The notes under the pieces were generated by a model. It worked only from the letters and a program-made list of their open reading frames with translations. It did no database searches and was not told where the DNA came from. Positions 1 through 8,726 of a stretch of 64,000 bases of DNA are shown piece by piece. Source of the stretch: Paenibacillus alba (GTDB lineage Bacteria > Bacillota > Bacilli > Paenibacillales > NBRC-103111); contig NZ_JABMKZ010000002.1 in the NCBI RefSeq assembly GCF_013204855.1, forward strand, positions 620,001 through 684,000, in the 5' to 3' direction. A program made the position numbers and the translations under genes. Position 1 is the stretch's first letter. Each line of letters opens with the position of its first letter.

Positions 1-769
1 AAAAGACATTCAGCCCTTCTGTCCAGCCCCCTTGATCCATCGCCCACTTGCTGCCTGGATGTTCTTCAATTCTCCAGCGATCCTGATACTCGAATCCCGC
101 GCCAGTGGCAGCATCCGGTATCAGCAGCAGAAAAGGTCCGATTCCACTAGGCCGTGCAGCTGTAATATAAGAGTTATTGTTCCCTACATAGGAGTGCGTG
201 ACAACTCGTGTTTCATAAATCGGATCATTCCCTGCTGTCCAAAACTCATTGAAAGGGAGCGGCAGGCCTACATCGCCGAACTCAATCGTTTGAGCGCTGG
301 TATTCGTCAAATTAATAGACCACTGCAAATAATCATTCACTAATGCATAAGTCACAACGACTTTGAAGTTCTTAATCCCTTCACTATTCGCAGAATTCTG
401 ATAAGTGACTGTTACCGTATTTCCGCTTTGAGTAATCGTTCTCCCGTCCGCAGACTTACTCGTATAGGCTTTGGTCCAAGCACCGCTGCCCAGCTTGTAG
501 GTGAACATTAATTCGCCCAGCCACTCGTGATCGGCCGTATTTTGATTCGGCGCATTCGTCCCATTCATCACATAATCTGTGGCGAACGTATCCCCGGTCA
601 GCTTCAACGATGTAATTTCACCGTTCGAACCGGTCTGCACATTAAACGTGCTGTTGGATAACGTATTCGCATACGCCAAGCCAGGCGCACACAGAATGAG
701 TACAACCGCTGTCAAAAACAGGCTCACAAGCAGTACAAGGCTATTTCGGCTGAACTGAAAACTTGGCAT
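1..769 (-). CDS. Secreted DUF5695-like carbohydrate-active protein, N-terminal fragment
   Basis: The reading frame runs off the left edge of the window without a stop, so only about 256 N-terminal residues are visible. It begins MPSFQFSRNSLVLLVSLFLT, a basic start followed by a hydrophobic stretch and an AYA-like signal-peptidase site near residue 36, so export is likely. The mature part is beta-rich and Asn/Thr-rich (for example WSINLTNTSAQTIEFGDVGL and WTAGNDPIYETRVV), like the N-terminal domain of large Paenibacillus DUF5695 proteins found in glycan-degrading loci. That family assignment is from memory and its activity is uncharacterised. I chose ATG 769 because it lies 12 nt from GGAGGTG. 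An ATG at 779 is only 2 nt from that site and opens a 12-codon frame ending in TAG. The gene lies downstream of an arabinoside transporter operon on the same strand. Confidence 0.8.
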   Translation of the reverse strand, partial: MPSFQFSRNSLVLLVSLFLTAVVLILCAPGLAYANTLSNSTFNVQTGSNGEITSLKLTGDTFATDYVMNGTNAPNQNTADHEWLGELMFTYKLGSGAWTKAYTSKSADGRTITQSGNTVTVTYQNSANSEGIKNFKVVVTYALVNDYLQWSINLTNTSAQTIEFGDVGLPLPFNEFWTAGNDPIYETRVVTHSYVGNNNSYITAARPSGIGPFLLLIPDAATGAGFEYQDRWRIEEHPGSKWAMDQGGWTEGLNVF

Positions 770-867
770 GCTCAATCATAACACCTCCATTAAATTGAAT
801 TAAATAGCCCAAACCTCTGGAATTGCTGCTGACTTTCCCATCACCTCCTTTCAGCATGTAGATACAG

Positions 868-962
868 CAACTGAGCCTGCCAAAAAGGCAGTCTCGGAGG
901 AGCAAACCCCCTCAACACCCGAAAAGCAAGCTGAGCCCGCCAAAAAAGCCGTCTCAACCTCC
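868..962 (-). repeat. Intergenic repeat family A, copy 1
   Basis: Read on the minus strand this matches the units at 8503-8681 and 36670-37012. Two imperfect inverted repeats are visible: CTGAGCCTGCC/GGCAGTCTCGG (871-897, centre 884) and CTGAGCCCGCC with GCCGTCTCA (931-956, centre about 943.5). Their centres are about 60 bp apart. The element lies within the upstream region of the DUF5695-like gene. Confidence 0.75.
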
Positions 963-990
963 TTCGCACACGTGCTTACTGAACACATAT

Positions 991-1004
991 TGAAAGCGCA
1001 TTCA
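991..1004. promoter_or_regulatory. cre-like box (CcpA)
   Basis: TGAAAGCGCATTCA differs by one base from the ideal palindrome TGAAAGCGCTTTCA bound by CcpA in Bacillus. It lies 222 nt upstream of the DUF5695-like start, so catabolite repression of that gene is plausible but not shown. Confidence 0.5.
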
Positions 1005-1012
1005 ATAGTAGC

Positions 1013-1058
1013 AATAGAGAATAGACAGAACGCTGCTAACGCTTTCTGCCGCTCTATT
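1013..1058. terminator. Stem-loop after the permease operon (weak terminator candidate)
   Basis: AATAGAG (1013-1019) pairs with CTCTATT (1052-1058), and inside this CAGAA pairs with TTCTG. The T-run follows on the plus strand only, so for the minus-strand operon ending at 1070 this is a stem without a proper U-tract. Confidence 0.3.
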
Positions 1059-1069
1059 TTTTTGTTTGC

Positions 1070-1900
1070 TTACCCTTTAATCCCCGTAGTTGCGATGCCT
1101 TCAATGAAATACCTCTGACCAAACAAGAAGACGATTACGGCTGGCATCACTACAATCGCTGTGCCCGCCATCAGGAGGTTCATCGGCGTATTATTCGCCC
1201 CTCGCAGTGTGGACAAGCCTAATGAGACGGTATATTTATTCGAATCATTCAGATAGACCAATTGACCAAGAAAATCATTCCAAACACCTACGAAAGTGAA
1301 CAAAAGGACGACAACAATAGCTGGTTTAATAAGCGGAAGTATGATTTTACGATAAATCGTAAAGTAACCTGCGCCGTCAATAACGGCTGATTCATCCAGT
1401 TCTTTGGGAATCGTCATTAGAAACTGCCGCAGCAAGAAGATATTAAAGGCGCCGCCGCCGAAAAAAGCAGGTATGATTAAGGGCCAATAGGAATTCGTCA
1501 GCTGCAGCTTGGACCAACCGATGTATGTGGGGACTAGCGTAACAATGCTGGGAAGTAAAATCGTCATGATGATAAGTGAAAACCATAGATTTTTTAGCGG
1601 GAATTCCAGTCTGGCGAAGCCAAAAGCCGTTAAGCTGGCAGTTAAGCCTACACCAACTAATACCGGAATAATAACTGTAAAGGTGTTTATAAAATATTTC
1701 CCGAAATCAACGCGCGCCATCACCTCTGTATAATTATCAATCCGAAAAGCATTCGGAAACCAGATCGGCGGAAACTCGAGAATTTCCTGCAAATTCAGCA
1801 AGGATGAACGAATGATCCAATACATCGGGAAAAAGACAAGCAAGGATAGCAGGAACAAGACACCGTATGTAATAATTTTACCTCTGATCCGGTAGGTCAT
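1070..1900 (-). CDS. Carbohydrate ABC transporter permease, MalG-type
   Basis: A 276-residue inner-membrane permease of the MalG/AraQ class (carbohydrate uptake family 1). Six hydrophobic segments are evident. The cytoplasmic EAA loop that docks on the ATPase is at residues 167-193 (DESAVIDGAG...LPLIKP). The start ATG overlaps the stop of the upstream permease by one base (TAATG), and GGAGGG lies just before it, so the two genes are translationally coupled. It forms the importer with the MalF-type partner and the lipoprotein at 2932. Linkage to a GH127 arabinofuranosidase suggests arabino-oligosaccharides as substrate (inference). No ATPase gene is nearby, so a shared MsmX/MsmK-type ATPase is expected. 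Confidence 0.93.
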   Translation of the reverse strand: MTYRIRGKIITYGVLFLLSLLVFFPMYWIIRSSLLNLQEILEFPPIWFPNAFRIDNYTEVMARVDFGKYFINTFTVIIPVLVGVGLTASLTAFGFARLEFPLKNLWFSLIIMTILLPSIVTLVPTYIGWSKLQLTNSYWPLIIPAFFGGGAFNIFLLRQFLMTIPKELDESAVIDGAGYFTIYRKIILPLIKPAIVVVLLFTFVGVWNDFLGQLVYLNDSNKYTVSLGLSTLRGANNTPMNLLMAGTAIVVMPAVIVFLFGQRYFIEGIATTGIKG

Positions 1901-2814
1901 TACTTTTTCCCTCCTTCATAATGTACCCATCCGGCAGAAGAGCGGAATAACAAGTACGTGAAGAATGCAACAATGATGAACAACACCCAGGCGAGTGCGC
2001 AGGCATAGCCCATATTCTGACGCTGAAACGCTTCTCGATAGATGTAGAATGCATAGAATAACGTTGAATTTCCCGGTCCACCTTGGGTCATCGCATAGGC
2101 TTGCGTAAAAGCTGTAATCGAATTAACGAAACCGAGTATGACATTATAGAAAATGATAGGCGACATGAGTGGAATCGTTACGGAACGTAATTTATGCCAC
2201 CAGCCTCCACCATCGATTTCCACAGCCTCGAGTAAATGAGTCGGCACATCCTGCAATCCGGCTAGAAAGATTACAATGACATTGCCAGACCCCCATACGG
2301 CGATAATAATCATAGATAACACCGAGGTATCCGGGCTGTTCACCCACATCAGCTTATCAATGCCAATGAAGCTTAGCAGATGGTTGATAATGCCGAAATC
2401 AGGATTATACAGCCACAGCCAAATGATACTGCTTGCAAGCACAGGAATAATCGAAGGCAAATAAAAAATTGCGCGGAAGGCAGCTCTGCCCCTAATCTTC
2501 TGATTGAGGAACAAGGCCACGACAAAGCAGAACATAATTGAAGCAATGACGGAACCAATCGCATAATAGGCAGTCGCTTTGAGCGAGTCAAAAAAGAAGA
2601 GATCCTGGGTGAAAATATTGCGGTAATTGTCCAAGCCAACCCATTGCTTCGGCTTGAGAATCGTCCAGTCCGTAAAGCTCAAATACAAGCTGTACAGCAA
2701 TGGACCTAGCGTAAAAATGAATAGTCCCAGAATGGCTGGCAAAATGCATAGGTATCCTACAATTACCTGCTGCCGCTTAAGGCTTCTGTAACTAGACTGC
2801 TGATCTGTAGACAT
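1900..2814 (-). CDS. Carbohydrate ABC transporter permease, MalF-type
   Basis: A 304-residue integral membrane permease of the MalF/AraP class. The N-terminus is hydrophilic (MSTDQQSSYRSLKRQQ) and followed by six membrane spans. The EAA loop is at about residues 195-219 (LLEAVEIDGGG...IPLMSP). ATG 2814 is preferred over an earlier in-frame start because GGGGGT sits 8 nt upstream of it. It is the second permease of the operon GH127, binding protein, MalF, MalG and pairs with the gene at 1070. The substrate is inferred from the neighbouring arabinofuranosidase. Confidence 0.92.
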   Translation of the reverse strand: MSTDQQSSYRSLKRQQVIVGYLCILPAILGLFIFTLGPLLYSLYLSFTDWTILKPKQWVGLDNYRNIFTQDLFFFDSLKATAYYAIGSVIASIMFCFVVALFLNQKIRGRAAFRAIFYLPSIIPVLASSIIWLWLYNPDFGIINHLLSFIGIDKLMWVNSPDTSVLSMIIIAVWGSGNVIVIFLAGLQDVPTHLLEAVEIDGGGWWHKLRSVTIPLMSPIIFYNVILGFVNSITAFTQAYAMTQGGPGNSTLFYAFYIYREAFQRQNMGYACALAWVLFIIVAFFTYLLFRSSAGWVHYEGGKK

Positions 2815-2931
2815 GATTCGGTACCCCCTAAGTGTGACAACCTTCCTTGTAAGCACATCAGGAACAAGCTGATCGAATAACACTTGTTCCTATGTGCTGT
2901 TTGCCTACATCTTACCTAACATGAATGTGAT

Positions 2932-4365
2932 TTAATTAGCTTTGCCGCTATCAAAAATAGGTTTAATTTTCGGCATCATCTCTGCTATCGCGTCCTTAGC
3001 CGACTTCGTGCCTAACCACACCTGATCCAATCCTGGATTCAACACATCCCCAATTCGGCTATACGTCGGCAAGAAGAACCAAGGCGTCGGATACGTGGCT
3101 TTCAGAGCGTAATCAATAACAGCCGTTTTGTACTCCGGTGGATGAACAGGTGATTGTGTCCATCTCTTGATTTTCTCAGGATCTGTGTACCAGCTCATTT
3201 CCGTCGGCATCCATACCCCGCTATCAATGTTCGCTAAGTTCTTCTCAATATCCATAAGCCATTTGTAAAGCTCAATGGTTTCTTTGGGATGCTTGGTACT
3301 CTTATACACGACCATCGGTGTTCCTGTATTGGTGGTTGCCGGTTTTTTGAAAATAGGCAGGACACCGATGCCATTTTTCAGTCCGTTTTTGAGCTGAGGA
3401 TTAATATTCACTAATTCCCATTGCCCTGACGTGACCATCGCGACTTTTTTCGATAGCAGCAATTGGCCGACATCTCCTGGCAACCCAGAGGATTGTGCTG
3501 CTGTTGGCGAGACGTGCTCTACATTGGATAGATCGGCAATTTTCTGAATCGCTTCAATGGTTTCCGGCTTATCCAGCAAAAGCTCTTTCCCATCTTGGCT
3601 TACTTCCCCGCCGCCATTGGAGATCGCAAAAGGAGTCCAGAAGAAGTCTTGGCTATGGGACACATTAATGCCATACTGCACGATGTTTTTGGCATCGAAG
3701 CCTGCTTCGCCCGGGTGCTTGCCGCCTTTATCTTTTGTTAGCTTTTTGGCTACATCCAGCATTTGGTCCCATGTCCATGCTTTTTCGGTTTCAGCTGGCG
3801 GATACGGAATTTTCGCTTCGTCGAACATATCTTTGTTATAATGCAGCAAAATAATTTCGTTTGCAGCACTGTAGCCAAGCAGTTTTCCGTCCGGGGTTAC
3901 GAATTTATTGCTCTCTAACTTCGGAGTGACTGACCCGTCCTTATAATACGAAGATAAATCCATCAGAATATCCGATTCTGCATATTTAAGTGCTTGTGCT
4001 TCCAGCATCGTGCTGATATCCGGAAGTGTTTTGGAGGCAGCCATCGCGCTTAGCTTCGCACCGAATTCAGCAAGCGCAACGTTCTGATAGTCAACCTTGA
4101 TGTTGGGATGTGCGGCTTCGAAAGCGTCCAAGCTGATTCGAGTAGACTTTGCTTCTTCATTATTCGCCCAGTCCGTGAACCGAATCGTCACTTTTTCTCC
4201 GTTGTCGGCCGCCTTCGTCGGAGCTGATGTACTGGCAGGCGTGTTTGCTCCGGGCGCAGCAGTACCGTTTGATGCAGGTGTGTTTGTCGAGCTGCAGCCT
4301 ACCATTAATCCTAACACTAACGTAGTGACCGTGCTGACTTTTAAGCCTTTTCTCAAAGATCTCAA
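2932..4365 (-). CDS. Extracellular sugar-binding lipoprotein of ABC transporter (family 1)
   Basis: A 477-residue solute-binding protein. The lipoprotein signal ends in LMVGC with Cys24 as the lipidation site, followed by a Ser/Thr/Ala/Pro linker and a typical type I sugar-binding fold (IRFTDWANNEEAKS, SGQWELVNINPQ, KHPKETIELYKWLMD). The start codon is TTG, positioned 5 nt after GGAGGGG. No ATG in the right place exists. It lies between the GH127 gene and the two permeases in one transcription unit and should deliver the oligosaccharide that GH127 cleaves. Confidence 0.92.
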   Translation of the reverse strand: MRSLRKGLKVSTVTTLVLGLMVGCSSTNTPASNGTAAPGANTPASTSAPTKAADNGEKVTIRFTDWANNEEAKSTRISLDAFEAAHPNIKVDYQNVALAEFGAKLSAMAASKTLPDISTMLEAQALKYAESDILMDLSSYYKDGSVTPKLESNKFVTPDGKLLGYSAANEIILLHYNKDMFDEAKIPYPPAETEKAWTWDQMLDVAKKLTKDKGGKHPGEAGFDAKNIVQYGINVSHSQDFFWTPFAISNGGGEVSQDGKELLLDKPETIEAIQKIADLSNVEHVSPTAAQSSGLPGDVGQLLLSKKVAMVTSGQWELVNINPQLKNGLKNGIGVLPIFKKPATTNTGTPMVVYKSTKHPKETIELYKWLMDIEKNLANIDSGVWMPTEMSWYTDPEKIKRWTQSPVHPPEYKTAVIDYALKATYPTPWFFLPTYSRIGDVLNPGLDQVWLGTKSAKDAIAEMMPKIKPIFDSGKAN

Positions 4366-4443
4366 ATTAACCCCTCCAAATGATTGTTATCATTTTCGCT
4401 TTTACCTATATATACCATAAACCTTCGCAGGTTAAAGCCATTT

Positions 4444-6414
4444 TTATTTCTCCTTGATCCAAACCGACATTTCTCCTTGCCCTCGATTGGCCCAAGCGTA
4501 ATAGGGAATGAACTGAGCTGTCATCGGTTCCCATTCATGCGGGATGTTCGCGATATATAATTGCTCGCCCCACTTGTGTCCCAAATCCTCAGAACGAATG
4601 CGTTTGGCGGCAACAGAAAGCGTCTGAATCCCTCCCAACAAAGCTTGGTCAAAATGCTTCTGGGGTTCCTCCTCATCTTCCAGCACAATTTGATGCAAAC
4701 CCGCTCCGTTATCGGCTTCCTCCATGCAATAAATCAAAGGTCCACATTGCAAGGCTACCTTACCGAAGGTATCACGCACTTGGGGATGGCCTTTCATTCG
4801 CCTCACCTCCATCGGCAGCACCCACTCAACCTCATCCTGGTCATTCCATTCCCTCGAGAGATAAACGTAGCCGTCACGCACATTTTCACCTAGCTGCACG
4901 GAAGAGCCTTGTACCGTCAATGATGGCTCTGTGCACCAGTTTGGAATGCGCAAGGCCAGTGTAAAAGACGTTTTGGCGCTTACTTCAATGGTAAAGCGAA
5001 CGTCGCCCTTCCAAGGAAGCTCGGAATGCTGATGAATTTTGATCGACTGTCCTATGACATCCAATGTCATTTCGCTGCCTATATAAAGGTTGGCATACAC
5101 GATGTCTCCTTGGCAGGTGTAAATGTATTGACCTAGTGACGCCAGCAATCTAGCGATATTCGGCGGACAGCAAGCGCAGCCAAACCATCCTTGTCTAATC
5201 GGCTTCACATGGCTCAATTGATGATTCTTGTGAATGGCATCCGGCCATACTTCCAGTGGATTGACATAAAAGAAACGTTTGCCGTCCTGAGACATGCCGC
5301 TGAGTACGGTATTGTAGAGCGCCCGTTCCATCATATCGGCGTATTCGCTTTTGGCCTCGATTTGCAGCATGCGCTGAGCAAAGAAAATTAATCCGATGGA
5401 AGCGCAGGTTTCCGCATAGGCCGTATCATTTGGCAAATCATAATCCAGTGTAAAAGCTTCACCATGTGCCATAGAGCCAATGGCCCCTGTGATATACATT
5501 CGTTTGCTGACAATGTTCGTCCACAGCTTTCGACACGCTTCAAGAAGCTCCAAATCGCCGCTTTCCGCTGCAACATCCGCCATCCCGGAGCACATATACA
5601 CAACTCTAACTGCATGCCCTTCAGCTGTATGCTGCTGCCTAACCGGCAAATGGGATTGATTGTAGGTGTAATCGAACACCATATCCAAGCTGGGAAAATG
5701 CATTTGCCCGTTTCGTCGGTGGAACTCCTCTTCGAAGAATCGAGGCTCCTTGCCACGCTCATCCAGAAAATACTGACTTAATCGCAGATAACGCTCATTC
5801 GTTGTCGTTTGGTACAGCTTCACCAGCGCAAGCTCGATCTCTTGATGACCGTCATATCCGTGAATTTGTGCATCTCCAGGACCAAACACCTGGTCAATAC
5901 AATCGGCCAATTTGCATGCTACATCCAAAATCAAACGCTTCCCAGTAGCTCGATAATAAGCAACCGCTGCTTCAATCAAGTGCCCTGCACAATACAGCTC
6001 ATGACATTCAGCCAAATTCGTCCATCTGCCGTTAGGTTCCTTCAATGTGAAATACGTATTCAGATACCCATCCGCATGCTGGGCCTTCGCAATAATTGCA
6101 ATCACTTCGTCAGCCAACTGCTCCAATTCAGGATCGTTGCCCGTTTCCAGCAAGTAGCTGACGGCTTCCAGCCACTTCGCTACATCACTGTCCTGAAACA
6201 CCATGCCATAAAATTCACCTTGCTCCAAGCCGGCAGAAATTTTAAAATTTTTCATAGCATGACTTGGTTCAGCACCTTCGATTTGATCGTTTAACGCTTC
6301 CCACTGATAAGGAACGACAACATTCCGAACCAATCGAATATAAGCAGACCAGAAGTCATCTGTGATATGTACATTCCTTAGTGGAAGTGGTCTGGAGATT
6401 GATAAATTCGCCAT
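4444..6414 (-). CDS. GH127 beta-L-arabinofuranosidase
   Basis: A 656-residue cytoplasmic enzyme without a signal peptide, from the former DUF1680 family typified by Bifidobacterium HypBA1. It hydrolyses terminal beta-L-arabinofuranosides through a zinc-bound cysteine nucleophile. The active-site residues are visible: Glu319 (GEAFT), Glu335 and Cys337 (YAETCAS), and the CxCC motif GCACCPPN with Cys415 and Cys416. These correspond to HypBA1 Glu322, Glu338, Cys340, Cys417 and Cys418. Length and motif spacing are normal. It is the first gene of the transporter operon, with AAGGGG before ATG 6414, and is divergent from an AraC-type regulator, which probably controls it. Confidence 0.93.
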   Translation of the reverse strand: MANLSISRPLPLRNVHITDDFWSAYIRLVRNVVVPYQWEALNDQIEGAEPSHAMKNFKISAGLEQGEFYGMVFQDSDVAKWLEAVSYLLETGNDPELEQLADEVIAIIAKAQHADGYLNTYFTLKEPNGRWTNLAECHELYCAGHLIEAAVAYYRATGKRLILDVACKLADCIDQVFGPGDAQIHGYDGHQEIELALVKLYQTTTNERYLRLSQYFLDERGKEPRFFEEEFHRRNGQMHFPSLDMVFDYTYNQSHLPVRQQHTAEGHAVRVVYMCSGMADVAAESGDLELLEACRKLWTNIVSKRMYITGAIGSMAHGEAFTLDYDLPNDTAYAETCASIGLIFFAQRMLQIEAKSEYADMMERALYNTVLSGMSQDGKRFFYVNPLEVWPDAIHKNHQLSHVKPIRQGWFGCACCPPNIARLLASLGQYIYTCQGDIVYANLYIGSEMTLDVIGQSIKIHQHSELPWKGDVRFTIEVSAKTSFTLALRIPNWCTEPSLTVQGSSVQLGENVRDGYVYLSREWNDQDEVEWVLPMEVRRMKGHPQVRDTFGKVALQCGPLIYCMEEADNGAGLHQIVLEDEEEPQKHFDQALLGGIQTLSVAAKRIRSEDLGHKWGEQLYIANIPHEWEPMTAQFIPYYAWANRGQGEMSVWIKEK

Positions 6415-6451
6415 GTAAGGGTCCCCTTTATTTTATAGATATGATCTTTTT

Positions 6452-6465
6452 TGTAAGCGCTTTAA
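6452..6465. promoter_or_regulatory. cre-like box (CcpA) in the GH127/AraC divergent region
   Basis: TGTAAGCGCTTTAA fits the Bacillus cre consensus (TGWAARCGYTWNCW) except near the end. It lies 38-51 nt upstream of the GH127 start codon, a position suited to catabolite repression of the operon. Confidence 0.6.
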
Positions 6466-6470
6466 TTAAT

Positions 6471-6494
6471 ATACTACATGGTGTACCATAGTAT
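6471..6494. promoter_or_regulatory. Inverted repeat between divergent GH127 and araC-type genes
   Basis: ATACTA(CA)TGGT is followed by GT and then ACCATAGTAT, an interrupted palindrome in the 145-bp divergent promoter region. It could be an operator for the adjacent regulator, although AraC proteins more often bind direct repeats. Confidence 0.35.
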
Positions 6495-6559
6495 TTATAT
6501 AGTGTATTCCAACCACATTTTTAAAAATATCAACCTTTTCGAAGGAGTGAATTGCGAGA

Positions 6560-7450
6560 ATGAGCTCACCAATTTTACACTTTATCTCCCCTCCTGTTCC
6601 TTATTTCATCGACTGCGGCCGTTTCCAATACCAGGAAGGCGAGCAGCATGTAAGCCGAAACCAGATCGGTGTATTTGATTTAATGGTCGTGACAAAAGGA
6701 ACCTTGCACTTGGGTGAAGGAACGACACAGTGGACGATTCAGGAAGGCGAAGCTTTCATCTTAAGACCGGATGCGAACCATTATGGAACCATTCCTTGTA
6801 CAAGCGAAACGGAGATTATTTGGATTCATTTCCAAACGTTTGGCGCGTGGGATGAGTGCGGCAGCATGAGTGAATGCCTGGACAATCAACAAACATTAAT
6901 TGCCAATCACAAGCAAATGGCTTATTTAAATCATAGCGAGGTATGCTCCGTATTTATCCCCAAATTTATGAAGCTGTCGCAGAAAGCACTCGACATATTG
7001 GAGCAGTTCTTTCAACTGGATGAAGAACCTCGTTCACTGCGAAATTGGAAACGGCAAGGCGTCTTCCAGCAATTCATGCAATTGGTTGATCGCGACCTCG
7101 CGGCGACCTCTGATGTGACCGCCTTCCATCTAGCGGAGAAAGTCGAGCTGTTCCTTCGCCAGAATTACACACAGAAGCTGACGAATACCCTTTTGCAGCA
7201 GGAATTGAACTATCATCCTAATTATTTGGCCAAATGCATGCTCAAAGTATATGGCGTTACGCCGATGGACTACTTATTTCAATACCGGATCGAACAGGCC
7301 AAGAAGCTGCTCCTCCAAACCAAATGGCCAATGGCTCGCATCGCAGAAGAAGTCGGCTTCCAGCATGGCTCATACTTCTCCTTCTGCTTCTCCAGCAAAG
7401 AAGGTATTTCACCGATGAACTTCCGCCGAAAGTTTATTGGTCATGCTTAG
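6560..7450 (+). CDS. AraC-family transcriptional regulator
   Basis: A 296-residue regulator with an N-terminal cupin-like sugar-sensing domain (residues about 15-100: GTLHLGEGTTQWTIQEGEAF, ILRPDANHYG) and a C-terminal double helix-turn-helix (about 195-292: YHPNYLAKCMLKVYGVTPMD, ARIAEEVGFQHGSYFSFCF). The ribosome binding site GGAGTG precedes ATG 6560. It is divergent from the GH127/ABC operon and is the obvious candidate for its arabinoside-responsive activator. Its last 17 bp overlap the 3' end of the opposing yitT-like gene, so the two transcripts are antisense at their ends. Confidence 0.92.
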   Translation: MSSPILHFISPPVPYFIDCGRFQYQEGEQHVSRNQIGVFDLMVVTKGTLHLGEGTTQWTIQEGEAFILRPDANHYGTIPCTSETEIIWIHFQTFGAWDECGSMSECLDNQQTLIANHKQMAYLNHSEVCSVFIPKFMKLSQKALDILEQFFQLDEEPRSLRNWKRQGVFQQFMQLVDRDLAATSDVTAFHLAEKVELFLRQNYTQKLTNTLLQQELNYHPNYLAKCMLKVYGVTPMDYLFQYRIEQAKKLLLQTKWPMARIAEEVGFQHGSYFSFCFSSKEGISPMNFRRKFIGHA

Positions 7451-8276
7451 CGAAGCCATTGCCCACCACTTCGCGGACATCGCTGAAGCTGACGAAAGCG
7501 GCAGGATCTACGCGGTGGACCAGCTTTTTGAGCTTAATAATCTCTTTGCGGCTTACGATACAGTAGATCACTTCGCTATGCTTGCCCGTATAGCCGCCTC
7601 TTCCTTCCAAAAATGTGATTCCACGCTGTAATTCTGTCATGATCTCATTGCCAATCTGAATAGGTTTAGCCGTTACGATGAACGCCGCTCGCGCGCCAGA
7701 AGCACCTTCCAGCACAAAATCAATCACTTTTGCACCAACAACAATCGCAACTAACGTATACATAGCTCGAGTGAGGTCCAAATAAATTAAGGACAGCAGT
7801 AGGACAATGCAATCAATCGCAAAAATGGTCTTCGCGATCCCGATTCCATAATGCTTCAACAAAAGCCGCGCGATGATGTCCGTCCCTTCCGTCATTCCTT
7901 CAAATCGGAACACAATGCCGAACCCAAGCCCCACAATGGCCCCGGCGTACAAAGAGGCTAACAGCGGATCAGGCAGAGGCAAGGAGAAGCGCTCGAATAG
8001 CCACAGAAACATAGATACGGCCAGCATTCCAACAACGGTATAAATGAAACTGATTCGCCCGAGCAGCTTCCAGCCGATCAAGACAAGCGGTATATTCAAC
8101 AATAAATTCATCCATGCGGGATTCCAGCCCAGCACATACTTAAGCAGCAGCGCTAATCCGGTAATCCCTCCTTCCGCCAAGCCATTCGCCAAATTAAAAT
8201 AATTCATGCCAAACGCAATAATTGCAGAACCGCCAATAATAGCGGCAATATTCGGCCATTTAATTGTATGTTCCAC
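7434..8276 (-). CDS. YitT family membrane protein (DUF2179 C-terminus)
   Basis: A 280-residue protein with five to six hydrophobic segments in the first 200 residues and a cytoplasmic DUF2179 domain at the C-terminus (GRGGYTGKHSEVIYCIVSRK, VDPAAFVSFSDVREVVG). YitT proteins are common in Firmicutes, and their transport role is unproven. The start is GTG 8276, 8 nt after AAGGAG. The gene converges with, and overlaps by 17 bp, the AraC regulator at 6560. No separate terminator is visible because the 3' end lies inside the opposing coding region. Confidence 0.9.
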   Translation of the reverse strand: MEHTIKWPNIAAIIGGSAIIAFGMNYFNLANGLAEGGITGLALLLKYVLGWNPAWMNLLLNIPLVLIGWKLLGRISFIYTVVGMLAVSMFLWLFERFSLPLPDPLLASLYAGAIVGLGFGIVFRFEGMTEGTDIIARLLLKHYGIGIAKTIFAIDCIVLLLSLIYLDLTRAMYTLVAIVVGAKVIDFVLEGASGARAAFIVTAKPIQIGNEIMTELQRGITFLEGRGGYTGKHSEVIYCIVSRKEIIKLKKLVHRVDPAAFVSFSDVREVVGNGFAKHDQ

Positions 8277-8502
8277 TTCTAATTCTCCTTACGTAAACAA
8301 CCGTCATCGACTATCCTTCCCTGATTTACCCATAAATGATCAAGCTGAATACGAATTCTCATAAATTGACCACTACCACCTTAAACACGTTCTCTCAACA
8401 AATTAGCGCTCTCCAGTTCTTCTACGATCACGGCTAGCTCACTTTCGCCTAAAATAACTTACCACCGTTCCGTCTGAAAAAGTTGGCTTACTACAAAATT
8501 TG

Positions 8503-8681
8503 GGCAGTTGGCGGGCTCAGCTTGCTTTTCGGGGGTTAGGGCTGCTTGCTTTCACGAGACGGCCTTTTCGGCATGCTCAGCGGCTTCTTGGCTACTTTTT
8601 GCCACTGAGACTGCTTTTTCGGCGGGCTCAGCTGCCTTAATCTAGGGTTGCGGGGTTGCTTTTACGAAACCGCCAACTGCC
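8503..8681 (+). repeat. Intergenic repeat family A, copy 2, bounded by 12-bp inverted repeats
   Basis: This degenerate 1.5-unit copy shares GGCGGGCTCAGC, TGCTTTTCGGGGGTT and CTGAGACTGC blocks with the array at 36670. Inverted repeats are centred near 8567 (GAGACGGCC...GGCATGCTC) and 8617 (CTGAG...CTCAG), 51 bp apart. Unlike the other copies it is bracketed by a perfect 12-bp inverted repeat, GGCAGTTGGCGG (8503-8514) and CCGCCAACTGCC (8670-8681), which resembles terminal repeats of a small mobile element. I saw no clear target-site duplication. Confidence 0.75.
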
Positions 8682-8711
8682 AAAAAGACTTTCGCATCTG
8701 TGCGAAAGTCT
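8682..8711 (-). terminator. Rho-independent terminator of ald
   Basis: AGACTTTCGCA and TGCGAAAGTCT form an 11-bp perfect stem around a 4-nt loop. On the minus strand it is followed by TTTTT, and it lies directly behind the alanine dehydrogenase stop codon. Confidence 0.9.
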
Positions 8712-8726
8712 AATTAACTCACTTAT

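Larger units (their letters stand above)
770..1069. other. 300-bp gap between permease gene and DUF5695-like gene
   Basis: No gene is seen here. The gap holds one copy of repeat family A (868-962), a cre-like box (991-1004), a stem-loop (1013-1058) and the GGAGGTG ribosome binding site of the leftmost gene. Confidence 0.7.
8277..8726. other. 450-bp gap upstream of yitT-like gene
   Basis: The gap contains repeat family A copy 2 (8503-8681) and the ald terminator (8682-8711). The part from 8283 to 8500 has no supported gene. A 24-codon open stretch on the minus strand at 8381-8455 looks protein-like but has no usable start. Confidence 0.6.

Noticed and set aside
741-779. 12-codon frame from ATG 779 overlapping the start of the DUF5695-like gene
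   Set aside because: The ATG is only 2 nt from GGAGGTG. It is probably incidental, though a leader peptide cannot be fully excluded.
5809-6294. 161-residue plus-strand frame inside the GH127 gene
   Set aside because: Antisense to a gene with complete family motifs; composition looks like a reverse-frame artefact.
8381-8455. 24-codon protein-like stretch (ESELAVIVEELESANLL) upstream of yitT
   Set aside because: Bounded by stops, with only a late GTG as start and no ribosome binding site. It may be a gene remnant, but that cannot be shown.
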